Shown here: positions 18,126 through 26,691 of the stretch, piece by piece | Position numbering within the stretch: position 1 is the stretch's first letter | Layout of the letters: each line of letters starts with the position of its first letter | Source: Methanothrix harundinacea | Lineage (GTDB): Archaea; Halobacteriota; Methanosarcinia; Methanotrichales; Methanotrichaceae | Direction of reading: 5' to 3' | Assembly: GCA_002502785.1 (NCBI GenBank) | Contig: DAQG01000025.1 | Location: 1-54,446 of the forward strand | DNA: 54,446 bases | Program-made: the position numbers and the translations under genes | The notes under the pieces: model-generated | Database searches by the model: none | What the model was told of the DNA's origin: nothing | What the model saw: only the letters and a program-made list of their open reading frames with translations

Positions 18126-18608
18126 ATGAAGGCCAGAGTTTTGCTGCCGCTCATAGTCCTGTTCATGGTGCTATCATCTCCGATGGTCCTTGCGGAGTGG
18201 GAGATCGCCAAAAACGTCACTCAGCGCTCGACCATATACCTGGACGGGTACATGGACGAGATGTTCATCTACCAGACCGAGAAGGGTTATGAGGGCTCGA
18301 AGCTCGTCTACGGGGCTCGGGGCAGCGGGACCGCCTCCAGGACCATGACCACCTACGTCGACGATTGTGAGATCTACTTCAACGTTCAGGGCGTCTTCGA
18401 CTACAAGCCTTACAAGCCGCAAACCTCCGAGAGCGATCTTCTCAGTGCCCTGCGTGCCAAAAACCTTGAGATGGGAACGATCATCTCCGAGACCTACACC
18501 GGGATGGAGTACCTGGTCAAGGACACCACCACCTCTAATAGCGATGGCGTGCCGATCTACCAGATATCGTCTCAGGGGCAGAGCGTGGCCCGTCTAGGTA
18601 CCTGGTGA
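18126..18608 (+). CDS. Small secreted protein, paralogue 1, C-terminally truncated
   Basis: 160 aa with a signal peptide (MKARVLLPLIVLFMV, cleavage after VLA near residue 23). The mature part repeats the pattern of its neighbour: IYLDGYMDEM, YQTEKG, GARGSG, YVDDCEIYFN, ISETYTGMEYLVKDTT, ARLG. It stops right after ARLG. Aligned to the next gene, one base is missing near 18600. This shifts the frame so that the conserved C-terminal strand region (tail with YIGDFNI in the paralogue) is lost. It may be a recent pseudogene or a shortened functional form. Function unknown; an envelope or sheath location is inferred from the signal peptide. Confidence 0.8.
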   Translation: MKARVLLPLIVLFMVLSSPMVLAEWEIAKNVTQRSTIYLDGYMDEMFIYQTEKGYEGSKLVYGARGSGTASRTMTTYVDDCEIYFNVQGVFDYKPYKPQTSESDLLSALRAKNLEMGTIISETYTGMEYLVKDTTTSNSDGVPIYQISSQGQSVARLGTW

Positions 18609-18654
18609 AGGGGGCGAAAGGGCCCTCCAATTCGAGTGGCGAGGACCCATCAGG

Positions 18655-18662
18655 TTTATAAT
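18655..18662 (+). promoter_or_regulatory. TATA box of the second secreted paralogue
   Basis: TTTATAAT, identical to the box before the first paralogue, lies 38 nt before the ATG at 18701. Confidence 0.6.
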
Positions 18663-18700
18663 GGATGTACAAGAATATGAGATTAGTAAAGGGGTTTATC

Positions 18701-19273
18701 ATGAAGGCCAGAGTTTTGCTGCCGATTGCCGTCCTGGCTTTGATGCTCGCTTCTCCGACGGGCCTCGCGGCCTGGAGCATCGCCGGGAACGTCACCGAGC
18801 ACTCTTACATTTACCTGAGCGGTTACATCGACGAGATGAAGATCTACCAGACCGATAAGGGAATCGCAGGCCAGAAGCTAGTCGTGGGAACCGAGGGGAG
18901 TGGGATCGTCGCTAGGAGACAGACCGCCTACGTCGACAATAACTCGATGTTCTTCAACGAGTGGGGCGTCTTCCAATCCGAGGGCGACCTCCGCAACGCC
19001 CTATGTGCCAAGAACTACGAGGTGGGCACCGTCATCTCCGAGAGCTACACCGAGATAGAGTACCTGATCAAAGACACCACCATCTTCCAGAACGATAACG
19101 CGTCGGTCTACTCGATCGCCTCCGAGGGGAGGGGCACGGCCCGGCTCGGCGCTCGGGTGAAGGACGGCTACGAAGGAGCCACCATCATGACCTACGGCGG
19201 AACCTACATCGGTGACTTCAACATCCGTCAGGAGATCGGCACCGGAAGCGAGTTCTTCCTGACCTGTCCATAG
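18701..19273 (+). CDS. Small secreted protein, paralogue 2, full length
   Basis: 190 aa. The ATG at 18701 was chosen because it matches the start context of the paralogue and gives a proper signal peptide (MKARVLLPIAVLALMLASP, cleavage after GLA). The mature part holds IYLSGYIDEMKIYQTDKG, EGSG, ISESYTEIEYLIKDTT, EGRGTARLG and the ending YIGDFNIRQEI. The last two blocks resemble segments of the secreted protein at 51955-52899 and of the central part of the DUF11 protein at the window start. The family is not one I recognise by name. Extracellular structural role is likely, not shown. Confidence 0.85.
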   Translation: MKARVLLPIAVLALMLASPTGLAAWSIAGNVTEHSYIYLSGYIDEMKIYQTDKGIAGQKLVVGTEGSGIVARRQTAYVDNNSMFFNEWGVFQSEGDLRNALCAKNYEVGTVISESYTEIEYLIKDTTIFQNDNASVYSIASEGRGTARLGARVKDGYEGATIMTYGGTYIGDFNIRQEIGTGSEFFLTCP

Positions 19274-19326
19274 ATCACAAACCCCAGCCAGCTATATCTC
19301 GCACGCTGGAATTTCGCACGCAGGAT

Positions 19327-20175
19327 CTAAACAAGCGGACGCGGCTGTTTATTTTCTGGCAGGACCGGCAGAGGCATCGTGTTTATGAGGATCGGCCGGT
19401 CCACCTCTTTTGCCCTCTCCACCAGAACCTCTTTTCCCCACTGGGTCACGCCGAATAGCGGAACCGCCGTTCCCACCTGAACCAGGGGCCGGACCTTTTC
19501 CCTTATGAATTTGGAGGCGCAGCTCGTCACTATGTCGGCGCTGCCCAGCAGCCGCTCGGCCTCCACCTCGCCGATCCCCGTGAGGTGGACCCCCACGATC
19601 AGGATCTGAACGTCCCGCTCTTTCTCCAGGCGTCGGAGCTCTTCTGCATCGTCGGCTTCAGCGACGGTGACCGCAAACTTCGAGTACCTCTCGGCGGCGA
19701 TCTTCGCTCCAGCCACCTGGTCGATCTTGGCGGTCTTCGGGTCCAGGACGGTTCCGTTCCTCTCCTCGATCCCGGCCAGTACCTCTGGCATCGGATCTGT
19801 TTCGATGAGCCCCGATATCCAGCCGCCCATCCCCTGGATGAGGCTCGGGTTGCTGGTTATCACCGTGCCGGCCCCGTCGCAGACGGTGACCGCAGCCTCG
19901 ATGAGGCCCCGACGCGTCGCCGTCATCATCACTTCGGAGGCGCCAAAGCCGACGAAGACGTCCATCTCGAGCTTCCTTTTTGGGGTGAACATCCCGTGCT
20001 CTTTCATTCGAAACTCCATGTTGGCGGCCGCAGCCTCTGGCGTTATCTCCTTTATCCCCCGGACCTTATCGAAGAGGGGACACCACTTGATGAGGGATTC
20101 ACCCGTCTCGACGACCTGCCCGTCCTTGACCTTTACCCTTGTCTTTCCCAATAGTTCCATTTCGTCCAAGCTCAA
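19327..20175 (-). CDS. Methanogenesis marker protein 8 (DUF2099)
   Basis: 282 aa. Recognised from the DUF2099 pattern: WCPLFDKVRGIKEITPE near the start, VFVGFGASEVMMTA, VTVCDGAGTVITSNPSLIQG and GWISGLIETDP in the middle. It is restricted to methanogens and relatives, hence the name; the biochemical role is unsettled. The start overlaps the stop of alaX by 4 nt (20172-20175), so the two are translationally coupled. No transmembrane segment, so it is cytosolic. Confidence 0.85.
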   Translation of the reverse strand: MSLDEMELLGKTRVKVKDGQVVETGESLIKWCPLFDKVRGIKEITPEAAAANMEFRMKEHGMFTPKRKLEMDVFVGFGASEVMMTATRRGLIEAAVTVCDGAGTVITSNPSLIQGMGGWISGLIETDPMPEVLAGIEERNGTVLDPKTAKIDQVAGAKIAAERYSKFAVTVAEADDAEELRRLEKERDVQILIVGVHLTGIGEVEAERLLGSADIVTSCASKFIREKVRPLVQVGTAVPLFGVTQWGKEVLVERAKEVDRPILINTMPLPVLPENKQPRPLV

Positions 20176-20882
20176 TCACCCTCTAAAACTTCGAAATAGA
20201 CTCGGCGGTTGAATTTGCCCTTATTTTCGGCCTTCAGCATAATTATGCCCTTTATCTCCCCCGTTCTTTTGACGTGGGTTCCGCCACAGGCCTGAAGGTC
20301 GATACCCTCCACCTCGACTATCCTTATCTCTTCTCTATCCGGGACCTCCTTTGCGAGCCTCACGAGGTCCGGGATCTTCATCGCCTCGTCCCTCGGAAGG
20401 ACTGAGGTTTTTACGGTCCTGTCCTCTTTAATGATCCCGTTGACCTGGTCAATGTACTCGGCGAGCCTCGATCTGTCGAACTCTTCGAGGCTGAAGTCGA
20501 CCCTGGACTTCTCCTCCCCGATCTGGTTTCCGGTGATCATCGCTCCCGTCTCCCTGAATATCACAGCGCTCAAAAGGTGGCAGGCGGTGTGGCTGCACAT
20601 GAATCGGTACCTTCGATCCCAGTCGATCGACCCCGCGACGTTGTCCCCGGTCTCAAGACCAGATCTTCCCAGCTCATGGCTTATCTTGCTGTCGAACAAT
20701 CCGGCGTAGACGACCGGATACTCCTCGCCGTCTCTGACCAATAGGCCCGTGTCGTGGGGCTGGCCTCCGGAGTTCGGATAGAATGCGGTTTTGTCCAGGA
20801 TGACGAACTTGTCGCCAGTGACCTCTTCCACTCTGGCTTCAAAGCTCTTAAGATAGCTGTCATTGATGTAGAGTCCACTCAT
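20172..20882 (-). CDS. alaX: Alanyl-tRNA editing protein AlaX
   Basis: 236 aa. A free-standing editing domain related to AlaRS: FYPNSGGQPHDTG in the N-terminal part, the zinc- and substrate-binding SHTACHLLSAV near residue 100, and CGGTHVKRTGEI near 205, which completes the HxxxH...CxxxH site. It hydrolyses Ser-tRNA(Ala) or Gly-tRNA(Ala), preventing mistranslation. The length fits the medium form (AlaX-M). Overlaps the start of the marker 8 gene, an operon of two. Confidence 0.93.
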   Translation of the reverse strand: MSGLYINDSYLKSFEARVEEVTGDKFVILDKTAFYPNSGGQPHDTGLLVRDGEEYPVVYAGLFDSKISHELGRSGLETGDNVAGSIDWDRRYRFMCSHTACHLLSAVIFRETGAMITGNQIGEEKSRVDFSLEEFDRSRLAEYIDQVNGIIKEDRTVKTSVLPRDEAMKIPDLVRLAKEVPDREEIRIVEVEGIDLQACGGTHVKRTGEIKGIIMLKAENKGKFNRRVYFEVLEGD

Positions 20883-21020
20883 AAGATCGCCTCATAAGCC
20901 CGATAATATATCGATTTGTAGTCGGGAAGGGTTGGTAAAATCAGTTTCGATCTCCCTGACCGAATAAAGTGCAGCCCCTTCGCCCGGTCCGGATTAGGCG
21001 ATAATTATTTTGAACGAAAC

Positions 21021-21028
21021 TTATATAT
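21021..21028 (+). promoter_or_regulatory. TATA box of the HTH regulator gene
   Basis: TTATATAT lies 22-29 nt before the ATG at 21050, so transcription should start at or within a few bases of the start codon and the mRNA is probably leaderless. Confidence 0.65.
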
Positions 21029-21049
21029 GGATCTATAACGACCACCACA

Positions 21050-21439
21050 ATGGTGACCGGATTGAGGAATGTTTCGCTACCCGCTCAGAACGTTGAACGC
21101 GAAGAGTTCGCATCGATATTGATGAAGATCGGCCTTAAAAGGAACGTGGCGAAGGTCTTGACTTATCTCGCCTGTGTTGACGAGACCACCTCTCGGGAGA
21201 TCGAGATGGGGTCCGATCTGAGGCAGCCAGAGGTCAGCATAGCCATGAGAGAACTTAGAAAGCTGGACTGGATAGCCGAAAGGGACGAGAAGAACCCGGG
21301 TAAGGGAAGGCCCTACAGGATCTACAAGCTGAAGAAGGGGCTTTACGACATAATTGATTACCTGGAGACGAACAAGAAAGCTGAGACCGATCACGTAATG
21401 AACAAGATCAGCAGGCTCAAGGAGCTTAAGTCCTCCTGA
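21050..21439 (+). CDS. Winged-helix transcriptional regulator (COG4738-like)
   Basis: 129 aa. The central winged helix-turn-helix runs from about residue 28 to 95: KRNVAKVLTYLACVDETTSREIE, then the recognition helix region RQPEVSIAMRELRKLDWI and a wing with GKGRPYRIYKL. The C-terminal helix may dimerise. The family of predicted archaeal regulators has no well-defined ligand; the target genes cannot be told from this sequence. It stands alone between alaX (divergent) and afpA (convergent). A probable leaderless start supports the ATG chosen. Confidence 0.85.
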   Translation: MVTGLRNVSLPAQNVEREEFASILMKIGLKRNVAKVLTYLACVDETTSREIEMGSDLRQPEVSIAMRELRKLDWIAERDEKNPGKGRPYRIYKLKKGLYDIIDYLETNKKAETDHVMNKISRLKELKSS

Positions 21440-21582
21440 CCACACCAGCTCGTAGTATCTATTCTATCTGAATTATGTTATCCAGCTGGTGGCGAAAATG
21501 TGGGGAGGGATTCGCCACTATCAGGTCTAAACCGGGCATCTCTTGAATCCGTTCGTTTCGTCGTCCATCCTGCTTGATATCG

Positions 21583-22155
21583 TTACCCGAAATGCTTTTC
21601 GAATACGCGGGGGATATCCTTGGGCCGCTCCAGCATGGTGACGCCCTCCATCGCCGCCAGCTTCTGGACGTGCTCGACGTCCTCCTTTCTTATCACCAGT
21701 TTGAGGTCTCTTCCGTCAGGGAGCTTTGTGATAACCTCTCCCTCTTTGAAGTCGGAGGGCATGATGTAGAGGGGCATGAGGACCTTCTGGCTCATGATGG
21801 CGGCGTTGGTGAGCATGGTGTCTGCGATCCTGAGGGATATCTTGGCGACGCTGTTGGAGGTGGCCGGAGCGATCAGCATGAACTCGAACCTTCCCATCTG
21901 GACCTGGCCTGCGAGGAAGGGTGCGTTGGCGTTCGCCTCAACCCAGATCTTGTCGAACTCCTGCTCCAGCTCCGGAAAGAGCTTGTAATATTTCACAACC
22001 TGGTCCCCGGCCTTGGAGATGTAGACTCTTATCTCGACGTCGTCCTCGTACTTTCGCCTCATCTCCGTCATGATCTCGGCCGTCTCCCGGATCCGGTCGC
22101 CGCTGCCAGTGATACCCCAGACCACCTTTTTCTTCGTTCGCCTCATATCGGTCAT
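21583..22155 (-). CDS. afpA: Archaeoflavoprotein AfpA
   Basis: 190 aa, a Flavoprotein-family (PF02441) Rossmann-like protein: VVWGITGSGD near the start for FMN phosphate, FMLIAPATSNSVAKISLRIADTMLTNA in the middle, and MPLYIMPSD. AfpA of Archaeoglobus carries electrons from ferredoxin or F420-related donors to other redox proteins. The gene for an iron-sulfur flavoprotein lies 30 nt upstream in the same direction, so the pair probably forms an electron-transfer module, perhaps in oxidative-stress defence. Assignment by overall pattern; related archaeal flavoproteins are the main alternative. Confidence 0.8.
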   Translation of the reverse strand: MTDMRRTKKKVVWGITGSGDRIRETAEIMTEMRRKYEDDVEIRVYISKAGDQVVKYYKLFPELEQEFDKIWVEANANAPFLAGQVQMGRFEFMLIAPATSNSVAKISLRIADTMLTNAAIMSQKVLMPLYIMPSDFKEGEVITKLPDGRDLKLVIRKEDVEHVQKLAAMEGVTMLERPKDIPRVFEKHFG

Positions 22156-22185
22156 GGTAGCACCTTTATCGTTTCACACCTTGAT

Positions 22186-22794
22186 TTATTTTTCCTTCCC
22201 AGGCGCGACGCCTTTCAGATTATCTGAGAACCTGCGAACAGTCTTTCGGAGGGATCTGAAACCCTCCTCGTCCTCTTTGACCCCTTCGAGAGTGTCCTTT
22301 GACCAGAAGGTGGCGCCCAGGTTTGCGCCGAAGGAACCTCCACCCACGGGGACGACCCCATTCAGGACGTAGAAGGTGATGATCTGCTGGATCGCCAGCT
22401 CCTGGCCGCCCATCCGGTCGCCGCCGACGGTTATCGCCATCCCGATCTTGCCCCTGAATACATTGAAGTCGGCGGCGGCAAGGGCCCGGCACCGGTCCAT
22501 TACGGCTTTGGTCTGAGAGCTTACGCCTCCGTTGTAGACCGGAGTCGCAAAGACGATTCCGTCGGCCTCCCGGAGAAGGGGGTAAAGCTCGTACATGTCG
22601 TCTTTTATCCGGCACTCCTTGTTCTTGTGGCAAAAGTCGCAGTGGAGGCAGGGGCTGATCTTTTTGCCTCTCAACCCGAAGAAGGTGATCTCAAACCCCC
22701 TCTCCTCCAGCATCTTGAGGGCCTCTTTGAGGACGTGATCCGTCGCCTTCTCCCGAGGGCTGCCGCAGATTCCCACGATTTTCATGGCGATCAT
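22186..22794 (-). CDS. Iron-sulfur flavoprotein (Isf-like NADPH-dependent FMN reductase family)
   Basis: 202 aa. A flavodoxin-like fold with the FMN phosphate loop ICGSPREKATDHVL and, near residue 50, the compact cluster motif CLHCDFCHKNKEC (C-x2-C-x2-C-x5-C) that binds a 4Fe-4S cluster. It also has the flavin segment ATPVYNGGVSSQTKAVMDR. Methanosarcina Isf of this type accepts electrons from ferredoxin and reduces O2 or H2O2. Two in-frame ATGs (codons 1 and 4) are possible; neither has a clear Shine-Dalgarno. Confidence 0.88.
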   Translation of the reverse strand: MIAMKIVGICGSPREKATDHVLKEALKMLEERGFEITFFGLRGKKISPCLHCDFCHKNKECRIKDDMYELYPLLREADGIVFATPVYNGGVSSQTKAVMDRCRALAAADFNVFRGKIGMAITVGGDRMGGQELAIQQIITFYVLNGVVPVGGGSFGANLGATFWSKDTLEGVKEDEEGFRSLRKTVRRFSDNLKGVAPGKEK

Positions 22795-22887
22795 ATTAAT
22801 TTCGTATGCGATTTATATTTATCTCTGGCGCCGCCTGCAACGCCGAGGGGAGATGGTAAATAGCCGCTCTTCAATCTCTCGGAATTG

Positions 22888-24270
22888 ATGTGCGAAGCCG
22901 AGAGCAAAAACAGCGTCCTATTTATAGCCACGGTGGCCGCATTCCTTCCGGCCTTCATAAACTCGGCGATAAACGTTGCCCTCCCACCCATCGGAGTCGA
23001 GTTCGGGATGGATGCGGTCCTCCTCGGCTGGGTTGTGACAGCCCACCTCCTGGCCATGACGGTCTTCATGGTCCCCCTGGGAAGGGCCGCCGACATCTGG
23101 GGTAGAAAGAGGTTCTTCACCCTGGGGATGGCCACCTTCACGTTCTTCTCCCTATTCTGCGCCTTCCCCTCCTCGGGGCCGGTCCTGATATTCTTCCGGT
23201 TCTTCCAGGGGATGGGAAGCTCCATGATCTTCGGGACGGCCGTCGCCCTGCTCACCTCGGTCTTCCCCCCCGGCGAGAGGGGCAGAGCCCTTGGGATTAA
23301 CGTCACCGCCGTCTACCTGGGCCTCTCTCTGGGGCCCTTCCTCGGCGGGGTTCTCACCCAGTACCTCGGCTGGAGGAGCATATTTCTCGTGAACGTGCCG
23401 CTCGGCCTATGCGTCGTCCTTCTCACGGTTCGAAAGCTGAAAGGCGAGTGGATTGAGGCTGCGGGGGAGAAGTTCGACTGGCCGGGCTCGATCATCTACG
23501 GCCTCGCCCTCGTCTCGGCGGTCCACGGCCTCACCACCCTCCCATCTTCCTCGGGGACGGGGTTCCTGGCCCTCGGGATCGCTGGGATTATCGCCTTCGG
23601 CTGGGTGGAGCTGAAAAGCACAAGTCCGGTCCTCAACGTCCGGCTATTTCGGGATAACAGGGTATTCGCCCTATCGAACCTCGCCGCCCTGATAAACTAC
23701 GGGGCAACCTTTGCCGTTGCCTTCGTCCTTACACTGTACCTACAAACGGTGAAGGGGCTTACGCCGCTGCAGGCAGGGTTCATCCTGGTGGCGCAGCCCG
23801 CGGTCCAGGCGGCCCTCTCGCCCTGGGCCGGGAAGCTCTCCGACAGGATCGAGGCCCAGGTCGTGGCATCGATCGGGATGGGCCTTACTGCCATCGGCCT
23901 ATTCTTCCTCGCCTACGCCCTGGACGATGATACGAGCCTCGTCTTCATCGTCGCGGTTCTTGCCCTTCTGGGGCTCGGCTTTGCCTTCTTCTCGTCGCCG
24001 AACACCAACGCCATCATGAGCTCTGTCGAGAAGAGGTACTACGGCGTAGCCTCGGGGATGGTGGGGACGATGAGGTCGATCGGGATGATGACGAGCATGG
24101 CGATCGCCATGACCGCCCTCTCGATATTCATGGGCCGGGTCCAGGTGACGCCCGAGGTCTACCCTCAGTTCCTCGAAAGCGTGACAGCGATCCTCTCGGT
24201 CTTCGTGGTCCTATGCCTTGTTGGCGTCTTCGCATCCCTCGCCAGGGACAAGGTCCGGAAGGTGGAGTGA
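22888..24270 (+). CDS. MFS drug-exporter family permease (DHA2-like)
   Basis: 460 aa, about 14 hydrophobic segments, in the cell membrane. The loop 2-3 motif is LGRAADIWGRKRFF, and the antiporter motif C-like GLSLGPFLGGVL follows in TM5. The proton:drug antiporters of the EmrB/QacA type share this layout; the actual substrate is unknown. The ATG at 22888 is preferred over TTG one codon earlier. It stands alone and is followed by a hairpin at 24280-24296. Confidence 0.88.
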   Translation: MCEAESKNSVLFIATVAAFLPAFINSAINVALPPIGVEFGMDAVLLGWVVTAHLLAMTVFMVPLGRAADIWGRKRFFTLGMATFTFFSLFCAFPSSGPVLIFFRFFQGMGSSMIFGTAVALLTSVFPPGERGRALGINVTAVYLGLSLGPFLGGVLTQYLGWRSIFLVNVPLGLCVVLLTVRKLKGEWIEAAGEKFDWPGSIIYGLALVSAVHGLTTLPSSSGTGFLALGIAGIIAFGWVELKSTSPVLNVRLFRDNRVFALSNLAALINYGATFAVAFVLTLYLQTVKGLTPLQAGFILVAQPAVQAALSPWAGKLSDRIEAQVVASIGMGLTAIGLFFLAYALDDDTSLVFIVAVLALLGLGFAFFSSPNTNAIMSSVEKRYYGVASGMVGTMRSIGMMTSMAIAMTALSIFMGRVQVTPEVYPQFLESVTAILSVFVVLCLVGVFASLARDKVRKVE

Positions 24271-24279
24271 ACTCAAGCA

Positions 24280-24296
24280 AGCAAGCTCCGCTTGCT
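24280..24296 (+). terminator. Small hairpin after the MFS gene
   Basis: AGCAAGC, a 3-nt loop TCC and GCTTGCT form a perfect 7-bp stem 10 nt past the MFS stop codon, between convergent genes. There is no T run after it, so a termination role is only likely. Confidence 0.4.
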
Positions 24297-24336
24297 CCTC
24301 CCTCGCTCTGCTTGCCCATGCCCAGCTCAGATCGGC

Positions 24337-24978
24337 TCACCTCTTTTCGGGGGCGCTGGGATCGTACCTGAAGATCGGGTGAAAGAGGATCAACGGGATC
24401 AGGAGGTAGGCGAAAGAGGAGATGCTGACGTCCACGAAAACGAGAGCCATGGCGAGAAGCGAGACTATCGGCGTCACAGCGCTTCTTCTCTTTCCGACGG
24501 CGATCCGACGAGGGTCGAGGTTCAGAGCCACCAGTCTGTGGTTTCGGGTGGCGTAATCCCAGTTGATGTAGAAGAGCGAACCCAGGATGAACATGTTCAT
24601 GCCGAAGAAGATGCTCGCCATCCAGTCGTCGTGGTAGTCGTTGATGAGCGACGTCGAGAAGGGGATTAGCGATACGAACATCAGGATGAGGATGTTCAGC
24701 CAGAGGTGGTTTCGGTCGGTCCTCTTTATGACGTGGGACTGCTGGTGGTGTATGATCCAGAAGACCGCCGCGAGGAGGAAGCTCATGGCGTAGTTGGAAA
24801 ATACGTGGCTCTGGCCTGTGATCAGGCCGAGGAGGTCAGCCTCCACCTCCTCCACCCCGCCCTGGGGGAGCTTCAGGTTCAGGACCAGGAGCGTCATGGC
24901 CACGGCGAAGATCCCGTCGGTGAGAGCCTCTATCCTGTGGGTGGTCATTCCGGGGACTTCAGAGTCGGTGGAGGTCAT
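24337..24978 (-). CDS. TMEM175-family (DUF1211) potassium channel-like membrane protein
   Basis: 213 aa with about six hydrophobic segments. The first helix carries the family signature RIEALTDGIFAVAMTLLVL (R-x3-FSD-like pore motif with Thr-Asp). Prokaryotic TMEM175 proteins are tetrameric K+ channels without the usual TVGYG filter. The first ten residues before MTTHRIEAL may be a longer N-terminus or an upstream start; the ATG at 24978 is the first. Convergent with the MFS gene. Confidence 0.85.
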   Translation of the reverse strand: MTSTDSEVPGMTTHRIEALTDGIFAVAMTLLVLNLKLPQGGVEEVEADLLGLITGQSHVFSNYAMSFLLAAVFWIIHHQQSHVIKRTDRNHLWLNILILMFVSLIPFSTSLINDYHDDWMASIFFGMNMFILGSLFYINWDYATRNHRLVALNLDPRRIAVGKRRSAVTPIVSLLAMALVFVDVSISSFAYLLIPLILFHPIFRYDPSAPEKR

Positions 24979-25170
24979 CTTGTGGTCTGGGTTCTACCTC
25001 GGGGTTTATGAAATGTGTGATCAAAATCTAGTGATGGTACTTCAAAGGTTTAGAGTGGTGAAAAACCTAGTACAGCGAAATTTTAGAATGAGATTCATGT
25101 GATAATTCCAGGACAACATATACCAGATTTGCATATATTATCAGTATTCAGTTTCCATAATCCACTATTG

Positions 25171-25719
25171 TTACGTCAAGCCCTCCAGTTCTTCTGAGAT
25201 CTCATCTGCCCTAATGTTTGCTTTTTTGAACAAATCGTCTTTTGCTTTATGAAGCACCTCTGCTAAAGTAGTCTTTCCGACTTCATTTAAATTAGGATTG
25301 TCTAATGTATCTATGTATTGTCTCATTTTCTCTAAACAATTTATGTAATTATTTATCGAAGGATATAGATCAGCATCAAGGCGTTTATATTGTTTAATTA
25401 TTTGCACCGAATTCTGAAAATGTCTAATACTGTTACTACCCTTTTCAGGTGGCACATTCAAAAAATTAAACCAATCTTTAGGGTAGTGTCGAATAATAGT
25501 ATCCATTTCGATTAGCGGTTTTATAATTAAATCGTTTTTCTTATTGATTAAATCAATTTTCGAGTTCCTATACATGAAATCTGTTTGGCGTTTAACTTGG
25601 CGAGCATAATATCCAGTTATAACAACTAGGATGAATGTTACAAAAACCAACAGACCGCCCCACCCTTGCCAAACCAAAATTTTGTTAGCAATTACAAAAA
25701 TATATTCATGTATCGTCAT
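25171..25719 (-). CDS. Single-span membrane protein of unknown function, AT-rich
   Basis: 182 aa from the ATG at 25719, chosen because GGAG precedes it by about 8 nt; a TTG 10 codons earlier is possible. A hydrophobic helix (GGLLVFVTFILVVITGYYA) at about residues 19-37 is followed by a charged, helical cytosolic part. It is markedly more AT-rich than its neighbours on both sides and matches no family I recognise, so recent acquisition is likely. It resembles small membrane-anchored proteins of mobile or defence islands only in general form. Confidence 0.65.
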   Translation of the reverse strand: MTIHEYIFVIANKILVWQGWGGLLVFVTFILVVITGYYARQVKRQTDFMYRNSKIDLINKKNDLIIKPLIEMDTIIRHYPKDWFNFLNVPPEKGSNSIRHFQNSVQIIKQYKRLDADLYPSINNYINCLEKMRQYIDTLDNPNLNEVGKTTLAEVLHKAKDDLFKKANIRADEISEELEGLT

Positions 25720-25793
25720 TCGAGCAACTCCGTTAAAGCATTGTAACAATAAGATAAAAATAAAATATGAATATATTATGGGGCACGTCAGTT

Positions 25794-25994
25794 TTAATCC
25801 TCCTCCTCTTTCCCTTTCCCCGCCTTCTTCTCCCGCTCGTACTCCTCCTTTATCGCCTCGATCATCTCCTCGTCGGCCTCTATCACCAGCGCCCCGATGT
25901 AGTTGCAGTCCTTGCAGTGGTAGACCTTGCCGATGGAGCTCCCGGCCTCGTAGTAAAGCTCGGAGCTTCCGCAGACCGGACAGACCTCGACCAT
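25794..25994 (-). CDS. Small zinc-ribbon protein
   Basis: 66 aa. MVEVCPVCGSSELYYEAG followed by GKVYHCKDCNYIGALVIEADE gives a C-x2-C...C-x2-C zinc ribbon, then a highly charged helix. Such proteins are often nucleic-acid or protein adaptors; no specific role is known. The start at 25994 was chosen over an upstream ATG at 26114. A TATA box (TATAAAAAG, 26115-26123) lies immediately before that upstream ATG and would start transcription inside the longer frame. The 40 extra residues would also be low-complexity. Confidence 0.75.
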   Translation of the reverse strand: MVEVCPVCGSSELYYEAGSSIGKVYHCKDCNYIGALVIEADEEMIEAIKEEYEREKKAGKGKEEED

Positions 25995-26114
25995 CTTCTC
26001 CCTCTTCTCCTTCTTTTCAGACGTGGTTTTCTCCCCCTTTGATCTCTTCAGCGCGGATGAGCAGGCAGGCGGCCACCGATCGGCCGAATCGAACGGACGG
26101 ATAGACTGCTGCAT

Positions 26115-26123
26115 CTTTTTATA
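26115..26123 (-). promoter_or_regulatory. TATA box upstream of the zinc-ribbon gene
   Basis: On the minus strand TATAAAAAG directly precedes the ATG at 26114. Transcription would start about 25 nt downstream near 26092, leaving a leader of about 100 nt before the preferred start at 25994. Confidence 0.5.
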
Positions 26124-26287
26124 CTCATCTTTGCCATATTAACCTTTGGAATCATCCTCTTGTTTCGGCTGCCTGAGGGGGCTCGCGCCGCCCGGCGGTG
26201 CGGTGCGTGGCGGTGCGGAGTGGGTCCGGGACCGGAAGGGTGTGGAAAAAATGACGGTGAGGGGAGAGGGCTGGAAGCAGACCCCCC

Positions 26288-26656
26288 CTATTTCGAGGCG
26301 CCCTCGTGCACCCAGGTCCAGGCGTCTTCGAGCTGGGAGTCGTCGAAGTACTTCACCCCGCCCTTCATGAAGAGCTTGGCGAGCTTCGTCATCCACTCCT
26401 CCCACCGCTTGTTCCCGACGATGGCGATCCGTTCGATCCCCTTTCCGTACTTTCGCCAGTACTCGTAGTCGTCCCAGGCGGCCTTCGCTTCCCATCCCTT
26501 GAAATCCTGCAGGAGCCAGAGGAGCCGAATCTTCCCAAACTTTTTGATCCCATCCTCGAACTCAGGCGCCACGGCCTTGTAGTCGGCGTCCGTCAGCTTT
26601 CCGGTCATCCGAAATCCGATGACGTTTCCCGAGCTCTCTTTCATCTTCTCAAACAC
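26288..26656 (-). CDS. SpoIIAA-like (STAS-related) protein
   Basis: 122 aa. The pattern MKESSGNVIGFRMTGKLTDADY, then RLLWLLQDFKGWE and RIAIVGNKRWEEWM, is that of the SpoIIAA-like family (PF11964), which folds like STAS anti-sigma-factor antagonists but has no known archaeal function. The GTG at 26656 is preferred because GGAG precedes it by 8 nt; a TTG at 26695 overlapping the upstream stop is the alternative. Cytosolic. Confidence 0.82.
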   Translation of the reverse strand: MFEKMKESSGNVIGFRMTGKLTDADYKAVAPEFEDGIKKFGKIRLLWLLQDFKGWEAKAAWDDYEYWRKYGKGIERIAIVGNKRWEEWMTKLAKLFMKGGVKYFDDSQLEDAWTWVHEGASK

Positions 26657-26691
26657 ATCTATCACTCCGCTTTGTTCATGATCGGATCTCC

